Below are positions 11,671 through 20,842 of a stretch of DNA of 64,000 bases, piece by piece. The DNA comes from Polynucleobacter brandtiae. Lineage in GTDB: Bacteria; Pseudomonadota; Gammaproteobacteria; Burkholderiales; Burkholderiaceae. The stretch covers positions 43,122 to 107,121 of the forward strand of contig NZ_PGTX01000006.1 in NCBI RefSeq assembly GCF_002797575.1. Reading direction: 5' to 3'. Under the pieces are notes generated by a model that was not told where the DNA came from, ran no database searches, and saw nothing but the letters and a program-made list of their open reading frames with translations. A program made the position numbers and the translations under genes. The stretch's first letter is position 1. Each line of letters opens with the position of its first letter.

Positions 11671-12435
11671 TTATTTAGTGTGATCTGATTGGTCTTCAGA
11701 TTCAGGGGTTGGTTCATTGTTTGATTCATTGTTTGATTCATTGTTTGATTCATTGTTTGATTCATTGTTTGATTCATTGTTTTGCTCACTGCTTGATTCA
11801 TCGAGCACCTCTTCGACCATCTCTACAACCGTGACCTCATCTGCAGTAATGATGACGCTCTCTACAGTGGCTGTGGGATCAAACTGAATGACGGCTTGAC
11901 CTAAATGCTCTGCTGCTGCCATTGGTGCTGCATCTTCTAGCATTGGCAGGCTTTGTAAGTTGGTCAGACTCAAATCGTCTAAGAATTGTTTAGTGGTTGC
12001 ATATAAACCTGGACGACCCACTGTTTCTTTGTGGCCAATAACCTCGACCCAGCCCCGATCCTCCAGTTGCTTCATCACATTACTACTGACTGCAACGCCG
12101 CGGATCTCTTCAATCTCACCACGGGTGACTGGCTGACGATAGGCAATGATCGCTAAGGTCTCCATCACTGCACGCGAATACTTTGGTGGTTTTTCAGGGG
12201 TTAATCGGTCGAGATATTCGCGCATGGACAAGCGACTCTGAAAACGCCAACCAGTAGCAATGTGTACTAGCTCCATCCCTTTATCGCTCCAAGCGTTTTG
12301 GAGCTCCAGCAGTGCATCTTCAATCTCATTGGCGGCAGTCTCCTCAACAAATAAGCGAGAAAGATCCACCACGGTCAGTGGCTCTTGCGCGCACAAGAGA
12401 GCGGTTTCAACTACGCGTTTGCTGTGATTATCCAT
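11671..12435 (-). CDS. scpB: Segregation and condensation protein ScpB
   Basis: 254 residues. Two winged-helix domains occupy roughly 1-165 ([86 protein letters not shown], here split into overlapping motifs). ScpB is the kleisin partner protein of the SMC-ScpA condensin complex that organises the chromosome. The C-terminal about 60 residues are disordered and contain an NNES tetrapeptide repeat from a 12-bp tandem DNA repeat. scpA is not in the window next to it; rluB follows after 6 bp, a common arrangement. Confidence 0.94.
   Translation of the reverse strand: MDNHSKRVVETALLCAQEPLTVVDLSRLFVEETAANEIEDALLELQNAWSDKGMELVHIATGWRFQSRLSMREYLDRLTPEKPPKYSRAVMETLAIIAYRQPVTRGEIEEIRGVAVSSNVMKQLEDRGWVEVIGHKETVGRPGLYATTKQFLDDLSLTNLQSLPMLEDAAPMAAAEHLGQAVIQFDPTATVESVIITADEVTVVEMVEEVLDESSSEQNNESNNESNNESNNESNNESNNEPTPESEDQSDHTK
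11713..11784 (-). repeat. 12-bp tandem repeat (NNES-encoding) inside scpB
   Basis: The unit TTCATTGTTTGA (plus strand) occurs five times perfectly at 11713-11772, and a sixth diverged copy runs to 11784. It encodes Ser-Asn-Asn-Glu units in the ScpB tail. The period is a multiple of three, so copy changes would keep the frame. Confidence 0.95.
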
Positions 12436-12447
12436 AAAATTAGGGCT

Positions 12448-12465
12448 ATCAGGTAGTGACCTGAT
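12448..12465 (-). promoter_or_regulatory. Perfect inverted repeat just upstream of scpB
   Basis: ATCAGGT-AGTG-ACCTGAT is a perfect 7-bp dyad starting 12 bp before the scpB ATG. It could be an operator or a 5' UTR hairpin close to the ribosome binding site. No factor can be named. Confidence 0.35.
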
Positions 12466-12638
12466 TAGCGTTAAATAAAGTATTTTAAAAGTGGGTTGGT
12501 GGTGTTCTCTGGTGACAGCTTCTAGCTACTACCGGGCAACTCATCTCCCAAATGGGTATTGGAGAGCCGCCTACGCTGAAGCGAACTTTTTTTCATTCAC
12601 CGTGCTTCATTATAGGGGAGGCTCAATACAATAGCTAC

Positions 12639-13553
12639 ATGCAAAAAAATGATGCCCCACAACCGCCTATATCCTCTGAAATCCCAAAAAGACGTCGCTT
12701 TCTGGGCTTAAGTCTGGGTTTGGGTGCTTTGGCTAGTGGTTCCACCCTGAGTGGGTGCAGCCTTTTATCAAGCCGCAAGCCGATCGTAGGCCTAGTATTG
12801 GGAGCGGGTGCAGCCCGTGGTTTTGCCCATATCGGCGTAATTAAAGCGCTAGAGGCTCAAGGTATTCGGCCGGATATCGTTGTTGGAAGCAGTGCTGGCA
12901 GCGTTATCGCTGCATTACTGGCTTCTGGTGCCACAGGTAATACCCTCAATCGGCTAGCCCTCAATCTAGATGAAGCGACCATCGCCGACTGGGATCTGCC
13001 TTTTATGGGCAAGTTTGGCGGCTTAATAAAGGGCGACGCACTACAAGCGATGGTGAATCGAGATGTTCAAAATAAGACTATCGAACAAATGCACATACCT
13101 TTGGGAATAGTGGCCACCGAACTGCAGTCAGGCAAGGGAATTCTGTTTCGCTCGGGTAATACTGGCTTGGCTGTCAGAGCATCGTGTAGCGTACCCGGGG
13201 TATTTCAGCCAGCAGTCATTGGCGGAAAAGAATATGTTGATGGTGGCTTAGTTGCTCCAGTGCCCGTAAGTTACGCCAGAGAAATGGGCGCCACATTCGT
13301 CATTGCAGTCAATATTTCTTCGGAGCCGGTACATCAAGACGCTAGTGGTACTTTCGGCATCCTGCAGCAAACCATTTCGATTATGCAAAGAAGCATTAAT
13401 CAATACGAATTAAAAAGTGCGGATATTGTGATCACGCCGCGCCTCAAGCAGATGAGTGGCAGTGATTTTAAGTCTAGAAATGCAGCAATCTTAGCTGGTG
13501 AGGTAGCCGCGCAAGAACAAATGGCCGCCTTAAAAGAAAGACTTAAGAGCTAG
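12639..13553 (+). CDS. Patatin-like phospholipase, Tat-type lipoprotein
   Basis: 304 residues from the ATG at 12639. An upstream in-frame ATG at 12552 exists, but the signal peptide favours the inner start. The N-terminus carries KRRRFLGLSLGLGALASGS followed by LSGC, a twin-arginine motif plus a lipobox, so the protein is probably exported folded by Tat and lipidated. The patatin core follows: GLVLGAGAARGFAHIGV (oxyanion hole), GSSAGS (nucleophile Ser in GxSxG) and VDGGLVAPVP (catalytic Asp), giving a complete Ser-Asp dyad as in RssA-type hydrolases. It is convergent with the NlpC/P60 gene, with a 5-bp gap. The substrate is not known; no strong Shine-Dalgarno is seen. Confidence 0.88.
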   Translation: MQKNDAPQPPISSEIPKRRRFLGLSLGLGALASGSTLSGCSLLSSRKPIVGLVLGAGAARGFAHIGVIKALEAQGIRPDIVVGSSAGSVIAALLASGATGNTLNRLALNLDEATIADWDLPFMGKFGGLIKGDALQAMVNRDVQNKTIEQMHIPLGIVATELQSGKGILFRSGNTGLAVRASCSVPGVFQPAVIGGKEYVDGGLVAPVPVSYAREMGATFVIAVNISSEPVHQDASGTFGILQQTISIMQRSINQYELKSADIVITPRLKQMSGSDFKSRNAAILAGEVAAQEQMAALKERLKS

Positions 13554-13558
13554 CTTGT

Positions 13559-14227
13559 TTAAAGACTGTGAGACTTGCGCTTGAGCTTATTCACTTCATT
13601 AAATAGCTCTTGCCGCTCTGAATCACCTAAATTGTCACTACCATCCAAGCGACGGGCACCATCAAAGCGCTTATCCCAGTAAAGACTACCGAGATCATCC
13701 AACCGCACACTGGTGCCTTTAGAAGGTGAATGGATGAATTTATTGTCGCCAACGTAAATACCTACATGTGAAAAAGTTAAGCGCATAGTGTTAAAGAACA
13801 CCAAGTCGCCAGGCTGTAATTCATCACGGGTAATCGGCTTACCTACACGACTCATTTGAGTTGACTTACGTGGTAATAAAAATCCCAGTTTGTCTTTAAA
13901 GACATAAGACACAAAACTACTGCCATCTAGACCGGATTGGGGTAACTCAGCATCCCAGCGGTAGCGCACACCAATAACAACCATGGCACGATTTATCAGC
14001 TCCTCAGACTTGCCAGTTACCGAATCCGCTAGGCGATCAGACACCCGGGTGAAGTAAGACTTACCAGCCTGAAACATACTTTCTTTTGGAATCTCAACTA
14101 GCTCTTTGGGGGCCTCTGTGACGGGGTCTACCGCCAACACCGGGCTAGCACAAAAGACTAGCGCAGCCGCCAAGGCCAGTGGCACTTGCTTAGCCATTCG
14201 ATTGAAAGTTACTTTGAAAAAATACAT
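13559..14227 (-). CDS. NlpC/P60-fold exported protein lacking the catalytic Cys
   Basis: 222 residues with an N-terminal signal peptide (hydrophobic stretch about 14-32, ending SPVLA). An alternative start is M11, at 14197. The C-terminal NlpC/P60 domain has GVRYRWDAELPQSGLDGSS, then QPGDLVFFNT and SHVGIYVGDNKFIHSPSKG. In active members the first motif reads D-C-S-G/S; here the codon at 13922-13924 is GGC, so residue 102 is Gly. The His (154) and the third polar residue (His166) are kept. NlpC/P60 enzymes cleave peptidoglycan stem peptides with a Cys nucleophile, and no other Cys remains in the mature protein. It is therefore either a binding pseudoenzyme or a recent loss of activity. Confidence 0.85.
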   Translation of the reverse strand: MYFFKVTFNRMAKQVPLALAAALVFCASPVLAVDPVTEAPKELVEIPKESMFQAGKSYFTRVSDRLADSVTGKSEELINRAMVVIGVRYRWDAELPQSGLDGSSFVSYVFKDKLGFLLPRKSTQMSRVGKPITRDELQPGDLVFFNTMRLTFSHVGIYVGDNKFIHSPSKGTSVRLDDLGSLYWDKRFDGARRLDGSDNLGDSERQELFNEVNKLKRKSHSL

Positions 14228-14363
14228 CAGATCAGTTTAACAAAGAAGCCTGGTTTTACCAAGCGCCTGATTTATACTTAAGTCATTGATTACATTAAAC
14301 TAAATGAAATATAGCGCAATCTATGCACCAAATTAGAGCCAAAAAGTGAAGCTAAATGACCTA

Positions 14364-16019
14364 CTAAACCAGCTCTGCTGCTGCGAATAACTCTTTTGTA
14401 TAAATCTGGCGAGGATCCGAAATTAAGGTCTCGGTATCCCCAAACTCCACTACCCGGCCCTCTTTAAGCACCATCACTTCATGGGACATCGCCCGGATTA
14501 CGGCCAAATCATGGCTAATGAGTAGATAGGCCAAGTTGTACTTTTTTTGCAGTTCAGCCAATAGCGCAAGCACCTGCTTTTGAATGGAAACATCTAAAGC
14601 AGAGGTGGGTTCGTCCAACACCAAAATCTGGGGTTTGAGAATCAGTGCGCGCGCAATCGCAATTCGCTGTCTTTGGCCACCAGAAAACTCATGAGGATAG
14701 CGCTGCAAAGCGGTTCGATCAATTCCCACCTCTCGCAACATATCCAGCACACGAGATTCACGTTCAGTCGGAGATAAACCCGGAAAGTGAATATCTAGCC
14801 CCTCCGAAACAATTTGCATCACATTCATCCGCGGAGAAAGAGAGCCAAATGGATCTTGAAAAATCACTTGCAAACTCGATCGCAGCATACGGCGCTCTAC
14901 GGGCTTTAACTGTTGCCAGTCATCACCCAGCACATTGACTTGACCAGTAATGCGCGCCGCAGAATCTCCTAATAAACCCAATACCGCCATTCCCAAGGTT
15001 GTCTTGCCTGAACCGGACTCACCAATCACGCCAATAGTTTGCCCCTGCTTAAGCTCAAAACCTACCTTACGTAACACCAGATTACGCGCCTGCTTTTGAA
15101 ACCAGGTAGATGATTCAGCGTCCGGATAAGAAACCGATAATTGATCCGCCTTTAATAGCACGGGCGCCAAGGGCATTACTGGCGCAATCTCACGTACTGG
15201 CTTGCTGTTGACTAAGGATTTTGTATAGGGGTCGCTAGGGTGTTCGAATATTTGCTTTGTAGATCCAACCTCCATTAGATTGCCTTGATTCAAAACTGCA
15301 ACCCGCTGAGCAAAATGCTTCACCATATTTAAATCATGCGTAATGAGCAAAATTGCCATACCACCATCACCCTGAGATTCTGCTTGCAACTCTTTAAGCA
15401 AATCGAGTATCTGCAAGCGCAGACTCACGTCTAATGCAGTAGTAGGCTCATCTGCAATCAAGAGTCGCGGCTTACATGCCAAGGCCATCGCAATCATTGC
15501 GCGTTGGCGCTGCCCGCCCGAAAGCTGATGGGGGTACGAATGGAACCGTTTCTCTGGTTGCACAATTCCTGTCTTCTTGAGTAACTCAATCGCAGCAGAC
15601 ATCGAATCCGCTTTTGAAATCAATGGTTGATATACCTGCACTGCCTCAACAATTTGATTGCCTACTGTAAATAAGGGATTAAGCGCTGTCATCGGCTCCT
15701 GAAACACCATGGCAATCTCGCGCCCCCGGATATCCCGAATATCCTGCATGGGCAATCCAACCAAATCAACCGATGCACTCGACTGGTTAGCGTTCCACAA
15801 GATCCGGCCGGTGACCTTAGCTCCCTCCGGTTCGAGCCTAAGTGGCGCCAAAGCAGTGAGGGTCTTACCTGAGCCAGATTCACCCACTAAGGCAACCCGC
15901 TCACCTACGCCAATTTCTAAATTCAAATGGCTTACTGCAAATTTTTCACGCCGCCCTGCTCCGAATGAAATACAAACATCTTCATAACGCAGTAGCGGAG
16001 AAATCAACGCGGAACTCAT
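14364..16019 (-). CDS. yejF: Oligopeptide ABC transporter, fused double ATPase (YejF-like)
   Basis: 551 residues with two complete ABC ATPase domains. Domain 1 has Walker A GESGSGKTLTA, signature LSGGQRQRAMIA and Walker B LLIADEPTTALD. Domain 2 has GESGSGKTTLG, FSGGQRQRIAIA and LVLDEPTSALD. This fusion is typical of YejF, which powers the YejABEF microcin C/peptide importer. The gene is the last of a four-gene operon (yejA-yejB-yejE-yejF in transcription order) and overlaps yejE by 4 bp. Confidence 0.94.
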   Translation of the reverse strand: MSSALISPLLRYEDVCISFGAGRREKFAVSHLNLEIGVGERVALVGESGSGKTLTALAPLRLEPEGAKVTGRILWNANQSSASVDLVGLPMQDIRDIRGREIAMVFQEPMTALNPLFTVGNQIVEAVQVYQPLISKADSMSAAIELLKKTGIVQPEKRFHSYPHQLSGGQRQRAMIAMALACKPRLLIADEPTTALDVSLRLQILDLLKELQAESQGDGGMAILLITHDLNMVKHFAQRVAVLNQGNLMEVGSTKQIFEHPSDPYTKSLVNSKPVREIAPVMPLAPVLLKADQLSVSYPDAESSTWFQKQARNLVLRKVGFELKQGQTIGVIGESGSGKTTLGMAVLGLLGDSAARITGQVNVLGDDWQQLKPVERRMLRSSLQVIFQDPFGSLSPRMNVMQIVSEGLDIHFPGLSPTERESRVLDMLREVGIDRTALQRYPHEFSGGQRQRIAIARALILKPQILVLDEPTSALDVSIQKQVLALLAELQKKYNLAYLLISHDLAVIRAMSHEVMVLKEGRVVEFGDTETLISDPRQIYTKELFAAAELV

Positions 16020-17041
16020 GAGCGACCTCCATTCATCACGCCTGCCTTACGAGTGTCAAATGCATCACGTAAAGCCTCGCCCATAAAAGTTAATAACAAC
16101 AACGTGGTCACCAAAACGACAAAGGTTGATAGTGAGATCCACCAGGCATCTAAATTACCCTTACCTTGAGAAAGCAATTCTCCTAGGCTAGGTGTGCCAG
16201 GTGGAACACCTAATCCTAAAAAATCCAAACTGGTAAGTGACAAAATAGCTGCACTCATTCGAAACGGTAAAAAGGTAATCACCGGGGTCAAGCTATTGGG
16301 CAATATATGGCGACGCATAATTTGAAAGTTATTTAAACCAAGAGCACGCGCAGCGCGCACATACTCCAGAGCCCGGTTGCGAAAGAACTCTGCTCGCACA
16401 TAGTCAGACAATCCCATCCAGCCAAAAGCTGCCAGCAAAATGATGAGCAAAGAAATGCTGGGGTTAAAAATAGAGGCAAAAATAATGAGGAGATAGAGCT
16501 CTGGCATTGCCGACCAGATTTCAATGAATCGCTGCGAGATCAAATCAAACTTACCGCCAAAAAAACCCATCAAAGCACCCGTCACTATGCCCACACTAAC
16601 TCCCACGATGGTGAGCGCCAGGCCAAATAAAATCGACAAACGAAAGCCGTAAATCAGTCGTGATAAGACATCGCGCCCTCGATCATCCGTGCCAAGCCAA
16701 TTTTCAAGGGAGGGTGGCGCAGGATTGGGTGCCGTGGAAAAGTAATTCAGCGTCTCATAGCTATAAGTAATCGGAGGATAAATTGCCCAGTTACGATTGC
16801 TGGTGATATTTCGACGTATGTCTGGATCCAAGAAGTCTGTAGGGGTCGCGAAATCGCCGCCAAAAACAATTTCTGCCTGGTTTTTAATAATGGGGAAGTA
16901 AAAATGTCCCTCGTAGCGTACGATCAGCGGCTTGTCATTGGCAATGAATTCCGCACAAAAAGAAGCGCCGCAAAGCACCACAAAAATCCAAAGACTAATA
17001 TATCCTCGGCGACTGTTTTTAAAGCGCTGCCAACGACTCAT
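16016..17041 (-). CDS. yejE: Oligopeptide ABC transporter permease YejE-like
   Basis: 341 residues. An N-terminal membrane segment (about 15-35) is followed by a large periplasmic loop with the YejE-type text PIIKNQAEIVFGGDF and YPPITYSYETLN. A five-helix permease domain follows, with the EAA-like motif EYVRAARALGLNNFQIMRRHILPN and the DFLGLGVPPGTPSLGELL stretch. It pairs with YejB to form the inner-membrane channel. It overlaps both neighbours by 4 bp, a translationally coupled operon. Confidence 0.94.
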   Translation of the reverse strand: MSRWQRFKNSRRGYISLWIFVVLCGASFCAEFIANDKPLIVRYEGHFYFPIIKNQAEIVFGGDFATPTDFLDPDIRRNITSNRNWAIYPPITYSYETLNYFSTAPNPAPPSLENWLGTDDRGRDVLSRLIYGFRLSILFGLALTIVGVSVGIVTGALMGFFGGKFDLISQRFIEIWSAMPELYLLIIFASIFNPSISLLIILLAAFGWMGLSDYVRAEFFRNRALEYVRAARALGLNNFQIMRRHILPNSLTPVITFLPFRMSAAILSLTSLDFLGLGVPPGTPSLGELLSQGKGNLDAWWISLSTFVVLVTTLLLLTFMGEALRDAFDTRKAGVMNGGRS

Positions 17042-18114
17042 GAACCGCCTCCAGCGCCAAACTGAATTCGAGGGTCAATATAGACGTAGCACAAATCAGA
17101 AATTAGCTTTGTAAATAAACCAATTAAGGTAAATAAGTACAAAGTACCAAACACCACAGGATAGTCGCGACGCATTACCGATTCATAAGAGAGTAGACCA
17201 AGTCCATCAAGTGAAAACAGCGTTTCGATCAGCAGTGAGCCAGTAAAAAAGGCACCAATAAAAGCTGCTGGGAATCCTGTCACCAATGGCAAGAGTGCGT
17301 TACGAAATACATGCTTCCAAAGTACCTGTTTTTCAGTCAAGCCTTTTGCTCTAGCGGTAAGCACATACTGCTTACGAATTTCCTCTAAAAAAGAATTTTT
17401 GGTCAGCATCGTGACCACTGCAAAGCTACCCAAAGCAGACGCTGTAATAGGTAGAACTAAGTGCCATAGGTAATCCATCACTTTGCCCATCATGCTGAGC
17501 TCACTCCAGTTGTCTGAAGTTAAACCTCGAAGCGGAAAAAGCTGCAAAAAACTACCTCCACCAAACAACACTAGCAGCAATACACCCAATACAAACCCCG
17601 GTATGGCATAGCCTACCAAGATCATCGTACTGGTAACAGCATCAAAGCGAGAGCCGTCCCTGACTGCTTTGGCAATGCCCAATGGAATAGAGATTAAGTA
17701 GGTTAGAAAAAAAGTCCATAAGCCAATGCTGATCGAAACGGGTAGTTTAGAAACCACCAAACTCCAGACGCTCTCGTGCTGGTAGTAACTCTGCCCCAAA
17801 TCAAATCGGGCAAATCGGCCCAACATCATCAAATAGCGCTCTAGTGGCGGTTTATCAAAGCCATACAGTGCCTTCACTTCCTCTAGGCGCTGGGCATCAA
17901 CCCCTTGCCTGCCGCGATACGTCGCTCCTGCACCAGATGATTCTGAGCCACCTACTGCGGCATTGCCTTTGCCCTTTAACTCTAAAACCATTTGCTCAAC
18001 GGGGCCACCAGGAACAAATTGGACAACTGCAAAGGTCAGCGTTAAAACCCCTAGTAAGGTAGGAATCATCAAAAGCAACCGTTTAAAAATATAAGCGCGC
18101 ATTTGACTTTGCAT
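17038..18114 (-). CDS. yejB: Oligopeptide ABC transporter permease YejB-like
   Basis: 358 residues. The N-terminal AYIFKRLLLMIPTLLGVLTL and FVPGGPVEQM are characteristic of DppB/YejB permeases. An extracytoplasmic loop (about 40-105) precedes five further membrane helices, with an EAA-loop at YVLTARAKGLTEKQVLWKHV. The first base of its stop region is shared with the start of yejE (4-bp overlap), and its start abuts the yejA stop. It forms the heteromeric channel with YejE. Confidence 0.94.
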   Translation of the reverse strand: MQSQMRAYIFKRLLLMIPTLLGVLTLTFAVVQFVPGGPVEQMVLELKGKGNAAVGGSESSGAGATYRGRQGVDAQRLEEVKALYGFDKPPLERYLMMLGRFARFDLGQSYYQHESVWSLVVSKLPVSISIGLWTFFLTYLISIPLGIAKAVRDGSRFDAVTSTMILVGYAIPGFVLGVLLLVLFGGGSFLQLFPLRGLTSDNWSELSMMGKVMDYLWHLVLPITASALGSFAVVTMLTKNSFLEEIRKQYVLTARAKGLTEKQVLWKHVFRNALLPLVTGFPAAFIGAFFTGSLLIETLFSLDGLGLLSYESVMRRDYPVVFGTLYLFTLIGLFTKLISDLCYVYIDPRIQFGAGGGS

Positions 18115-20006
18115 TATTTAGACTCCACTTTCCACCAGTTTTGCATGATCCATGGCTCTGCTGAGTAGTACAAGGGGGGCTCAGGAAATTGCATCTCCTT
18201 GCGATACGCCACCCGATGGGTTGGGTTGTACCACTGTGGAATTACATAGTAGCTATTCCATAAAACCCGATCTAAGGCCCGAGTGGCAGCCCGTAACTCA
18301 TCCCGATTCTGCGCTTTAGTTACGGCATCAATTAAGGCGTCGACAACGGGTGACTGAATACCCACTACATTATCAGAGCCTTTTTCTTTGGCAGCCTGAC
18401 TACCAAAGCGATCCCATAATTCGTTTCCTGGATTTTGAGAGTCCGGGAAACGTACTGTTGTCATATCGAACTCATATTCATTCATGCGCTTTTGATGTAA
18501 CGCAAAATCACTAGTACGTACATCCACCCCAATACCGAGCTTTTCAAGATTGCGGATGTAAGAAGAAATCACCCTTAAGAAAAAGCCGCCATCTTCAACG
18601 ATCTCAAACCGAAAGGGTTCGCCTTGCTCATTGCGTAAGGCACCATCACGGTACTGCCAGCCTGCATGCATTAACAGCTCTCGGGCTTTGCGCAAATTCT
18701 GTCGCAAGCTGGAGGGTGATGCCGTGGAGGGTGCTGCAGGCATTAGGCCAAATACGGCATCCGGTACCCATTGAGGATATTTTGTCTTTAGCGGTTTGAG
18801 GAGCTTGAGCTCTGCTTCTGTTGGTTTACTAGGGCCATCAAAATTAGCACTCAGATCGCTATTAGTAAAATAACTATTGATGCGACCGTATTGATCATAA
18901 AAGATTTGACGATTGAGCCATTGAAAATCGAGGGCATAACCCAGAGCCTCTCGGACTCTCGGATCTTTAAAAAGAGGACGTCGGACATTCATAGCAAAGC
19001 CCTGCATACCAGCACCATTATGGTTTTGGAAGGCTTTCTTGAGTAAGAGTCCCTCCCCAAACTTGGAGCCAACATAACCTTTGGCCCAGATCTTGGCGCG
19101 ATATTCCACAATGGCATCAAACTCCCCCGCCTTAAAGGCCTCGAGGCGAACCGCATCATCACCATACAGCTTGTACAACACACGATCAAAGTTATAAAAC
19201 CCCACACGAACATTTAAGGGTTTGCTAAGATCATTCGCCCAGTAATGTGGATTGCGTTTGTACACAATCGATTTACCGGCCTTGAATGATTCGATTAAAT
19301 ACGTTCCGCTTCCCAGAGGCGCTTCAAAAGCCAGCTTATCAAATGCAATCACTGAGCCGTTGGGTCGCCTACCCCAGTTACGAGAAAAGATGGGGAGCGT
19401 ACCCACCATGATGGGTAGTTCAGTGTTGTTGTTCTTAAAATCAAAACGCACCGTCCGCTCAGACAGGACAACTGCCTGCTTCACATCTGCAAAGGTAGTT
19501 TTATAGCGGGGATGAGCCAACCCGCTCATCAACACATCAAAACTATGCTTAACATCAGCGGCCAAGACGGCACTACCATCTGAAAATTTTGCCTCCGGAC
19601 GAATACGAAAAGTGACAGATAAGCGGTCTGGCGCAATCGCAATATCTTCCGCTAATAATCCATAAATACTAGAGACTTCATCTGCACTCCCCTCAGCCAG
19701 GGATTCAAACATCAGCTCAATACCCGGCGCAGTTACCCCGCGAAGCGTGAAAGGGTTAAATTTATCAAAACTTGTTCGTTGGCCTGGATTAGGTAGGGTG
19801 AGTGTCCCGCCCTTAGGCGCATTAGGATTGACGTAATCAAAATGCGCAAACCCATCGGCATACTTCGGCTTACCGTACTGCGCGATCCCTTGAGCGGCAT
19901 TTGCTGTAATCGAGACAGCGCCAGTGCCCACCAGTATCAATAGCAGCATTGGCAGGAGGCGTCGAGAGTTTTGAGCCAATTGGCGAATAGGGTTTGTTAA
20001 GTGCAT
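18114..20006 (-). CDS. yejA: Periplasmic oligopeptide-binding protein YejA-like
   Basis: 630 residues from the ATG at 20006. An in-frame TTG eight codons upstream is possible but less likely. The signal peptide RRLLPMLLLILVGTGAVS with ANA cleavage is followed by QYGKPKYADGFAHFDYVNPNAPKGG, the hallmark of YejA-type extracellular solute-binding protein family 5. It binds peptides and hands them to YejBEF. It is transcribed divergently from fabI with only 50 bp between the start codons, so the two promoters must be closely packed or lie inside coding sequence. Confidence 0.93.
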   Translation of the reverse strand: MHLTNPIRQLAQNSRRLLPMLLLILVGTGAVSITANAAQGIAQYGKPKYADGFAHFDYVNPNAPKGGTLTLPNPGQRTSFDKFNPFTLRGVTAPGIELMFESLAEGSADEVSSIYGLLAEDIAIAPDRLSVTFRIRPEAKFSDGSAVLAADVKHSFDVLMSGLAHPRYKTTFADVKQAVVLSERTVRFDFKNNNTELPIMVGTLPIFSRNWGRRPNGSVIAFDKLAFEAPLGSGTYLIESFKAGKSIVYKRNPHYWANDLSKPLNVRVGFYNFDRVLYKLYGDDAVRLEAFKAGEFDAIVEYRAKIWAKGYVGSKFGEGLLLKKAFQNHNGAGMQGFAMNVRRPLFKDPRVREALGYALDFQWLNRQIFYDQYGRINSYFTNSDLSANFDGPSKPTEAELKLLKPLKTKYPQWVPDAVFGLMPAAPSTASPSSLRQNLRKARELLMHAGWQYRDGALRNEQGEPFRFEIVEDGGFFLRVISSYIRNLEKLGIGVDVRTSDFALHQKRMNEYEFDMTTVRFPDSQNPGNELWDRFGSQAAKEKGSDNVVGIQSPVVDALIDAVTKAQNRDELRAATRALDRVLWNSYYVIPQWYNPTHRVAYRKEMQFPEPPLYYSAEPWIMQNWWKVESK

Positions 20007-20056
20007 ATATGCAACAATTGTAGATAGCAAATCATATTAGAGGCAAAGGACACACT

Positions 20057-20842
20057 ATGGGCTTTCTCGCAGGCAAAAAAATTCTGATTACTGGACTGCT
20101 TTCCAGTCGCTCGATCGCCTATGGCATCGCCAAGGCATGCCATCGGGAAGGGGCTGAGTTGGCCTTTACCTACGTCGGTGAGCGTTTTAAAGATCGAATA
20201 GTCGATTTTGCGAAAGAATTCAATACTGAACTCATTTTTGACTGCGATGTCGGCAGCGATGAGCAAATTAATGCTTTATTTACGGATTTAGCAAAATCTT
20301 GGCCCCAGTTTGACGGTTTTGTCCATGCGATTGGCTTTGCACCCCGCGAGGCAATTGCCGGAGACTTTTTAGAAGGCCTATCTCGTGAAGGCTTCAAGAT
20401 TGCACATGATATTTCTGCATATAGCTTTCCTGCGATGGCTAAAGCGGCGTTACCAATGTTGCGCGATAAATCTTCCTTATTGACACTGACCTATTTGGGG
20501 AGTTTGCGTAATGTCCCTAACTACAACACGATGGGTCTTGCCAAAGCCTCGCTTGAAGCATCGGTACGCTATCTTGCCGGCTCTGTTGGCCCTAGAGGTA
20601 TTCGTGCCAACGGCATTTCTGCCGGCCCAATTAAAACCTTAGCTGCCTCGGGTATTAAAGGGTTTGGCAAGATTTTGGAAGCTGTTGCAGCGACTGCACC
20701 ACTGCGTCGTAATGTCACTATTGATGATGTTGGCAATACTGCGGCATTCTTAATGTCTGACTTAGCCAATGGTATTACTGCAGAAATTATTTATGTAGAT
20801 AACGGCTTTAGCCAAGTCGTTGGTGGAATGGATGAGGTTTGA
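20057..20842 (+). CDS. fabI: Enoyl-[acyl-carrier-protein] reductase (NADH) FabI
   Basis: 261 residues. The nucleotide-binding start GKKILITGLLSSRSIAYGIA and the catalytic residues Tyr146, Tyr156 and Lys163 (LTYLGSLRNVPNYNTMGLAK) match the E. coli FabI numbering. FabI performs the last reduction step of each fatty acid elongation cycle and is the triclosan target. A good Shine-Dalgarno (AAAGGA, 6 nt spacer) precedes the ATG. The stop codon overlaps the TTG start of the next gene. Confidence 0.97.
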   Translation: MGFLAGKKILITGLLSSRSIAYGIAKACHREGAELAFTYVGERFKDRIVDFAKEFNTELIFDCDVGSDEQINALFTDLAKSWPQFDGFVHAIGFAPREAIAGDFLEGLSREGFKIAHDISAYSFPAMAKAALPMLRDKSSLLTLTYLGSLRNVPNYNTMGLAKASLEASVRYLAGSVGPRGIRANGISAGPIKTLAASGIKGFGKILEAVAATAPLRRNVTIDDVGNTAAFLMSDLANGITAEIIYVDNGFSQVVGGMDEV

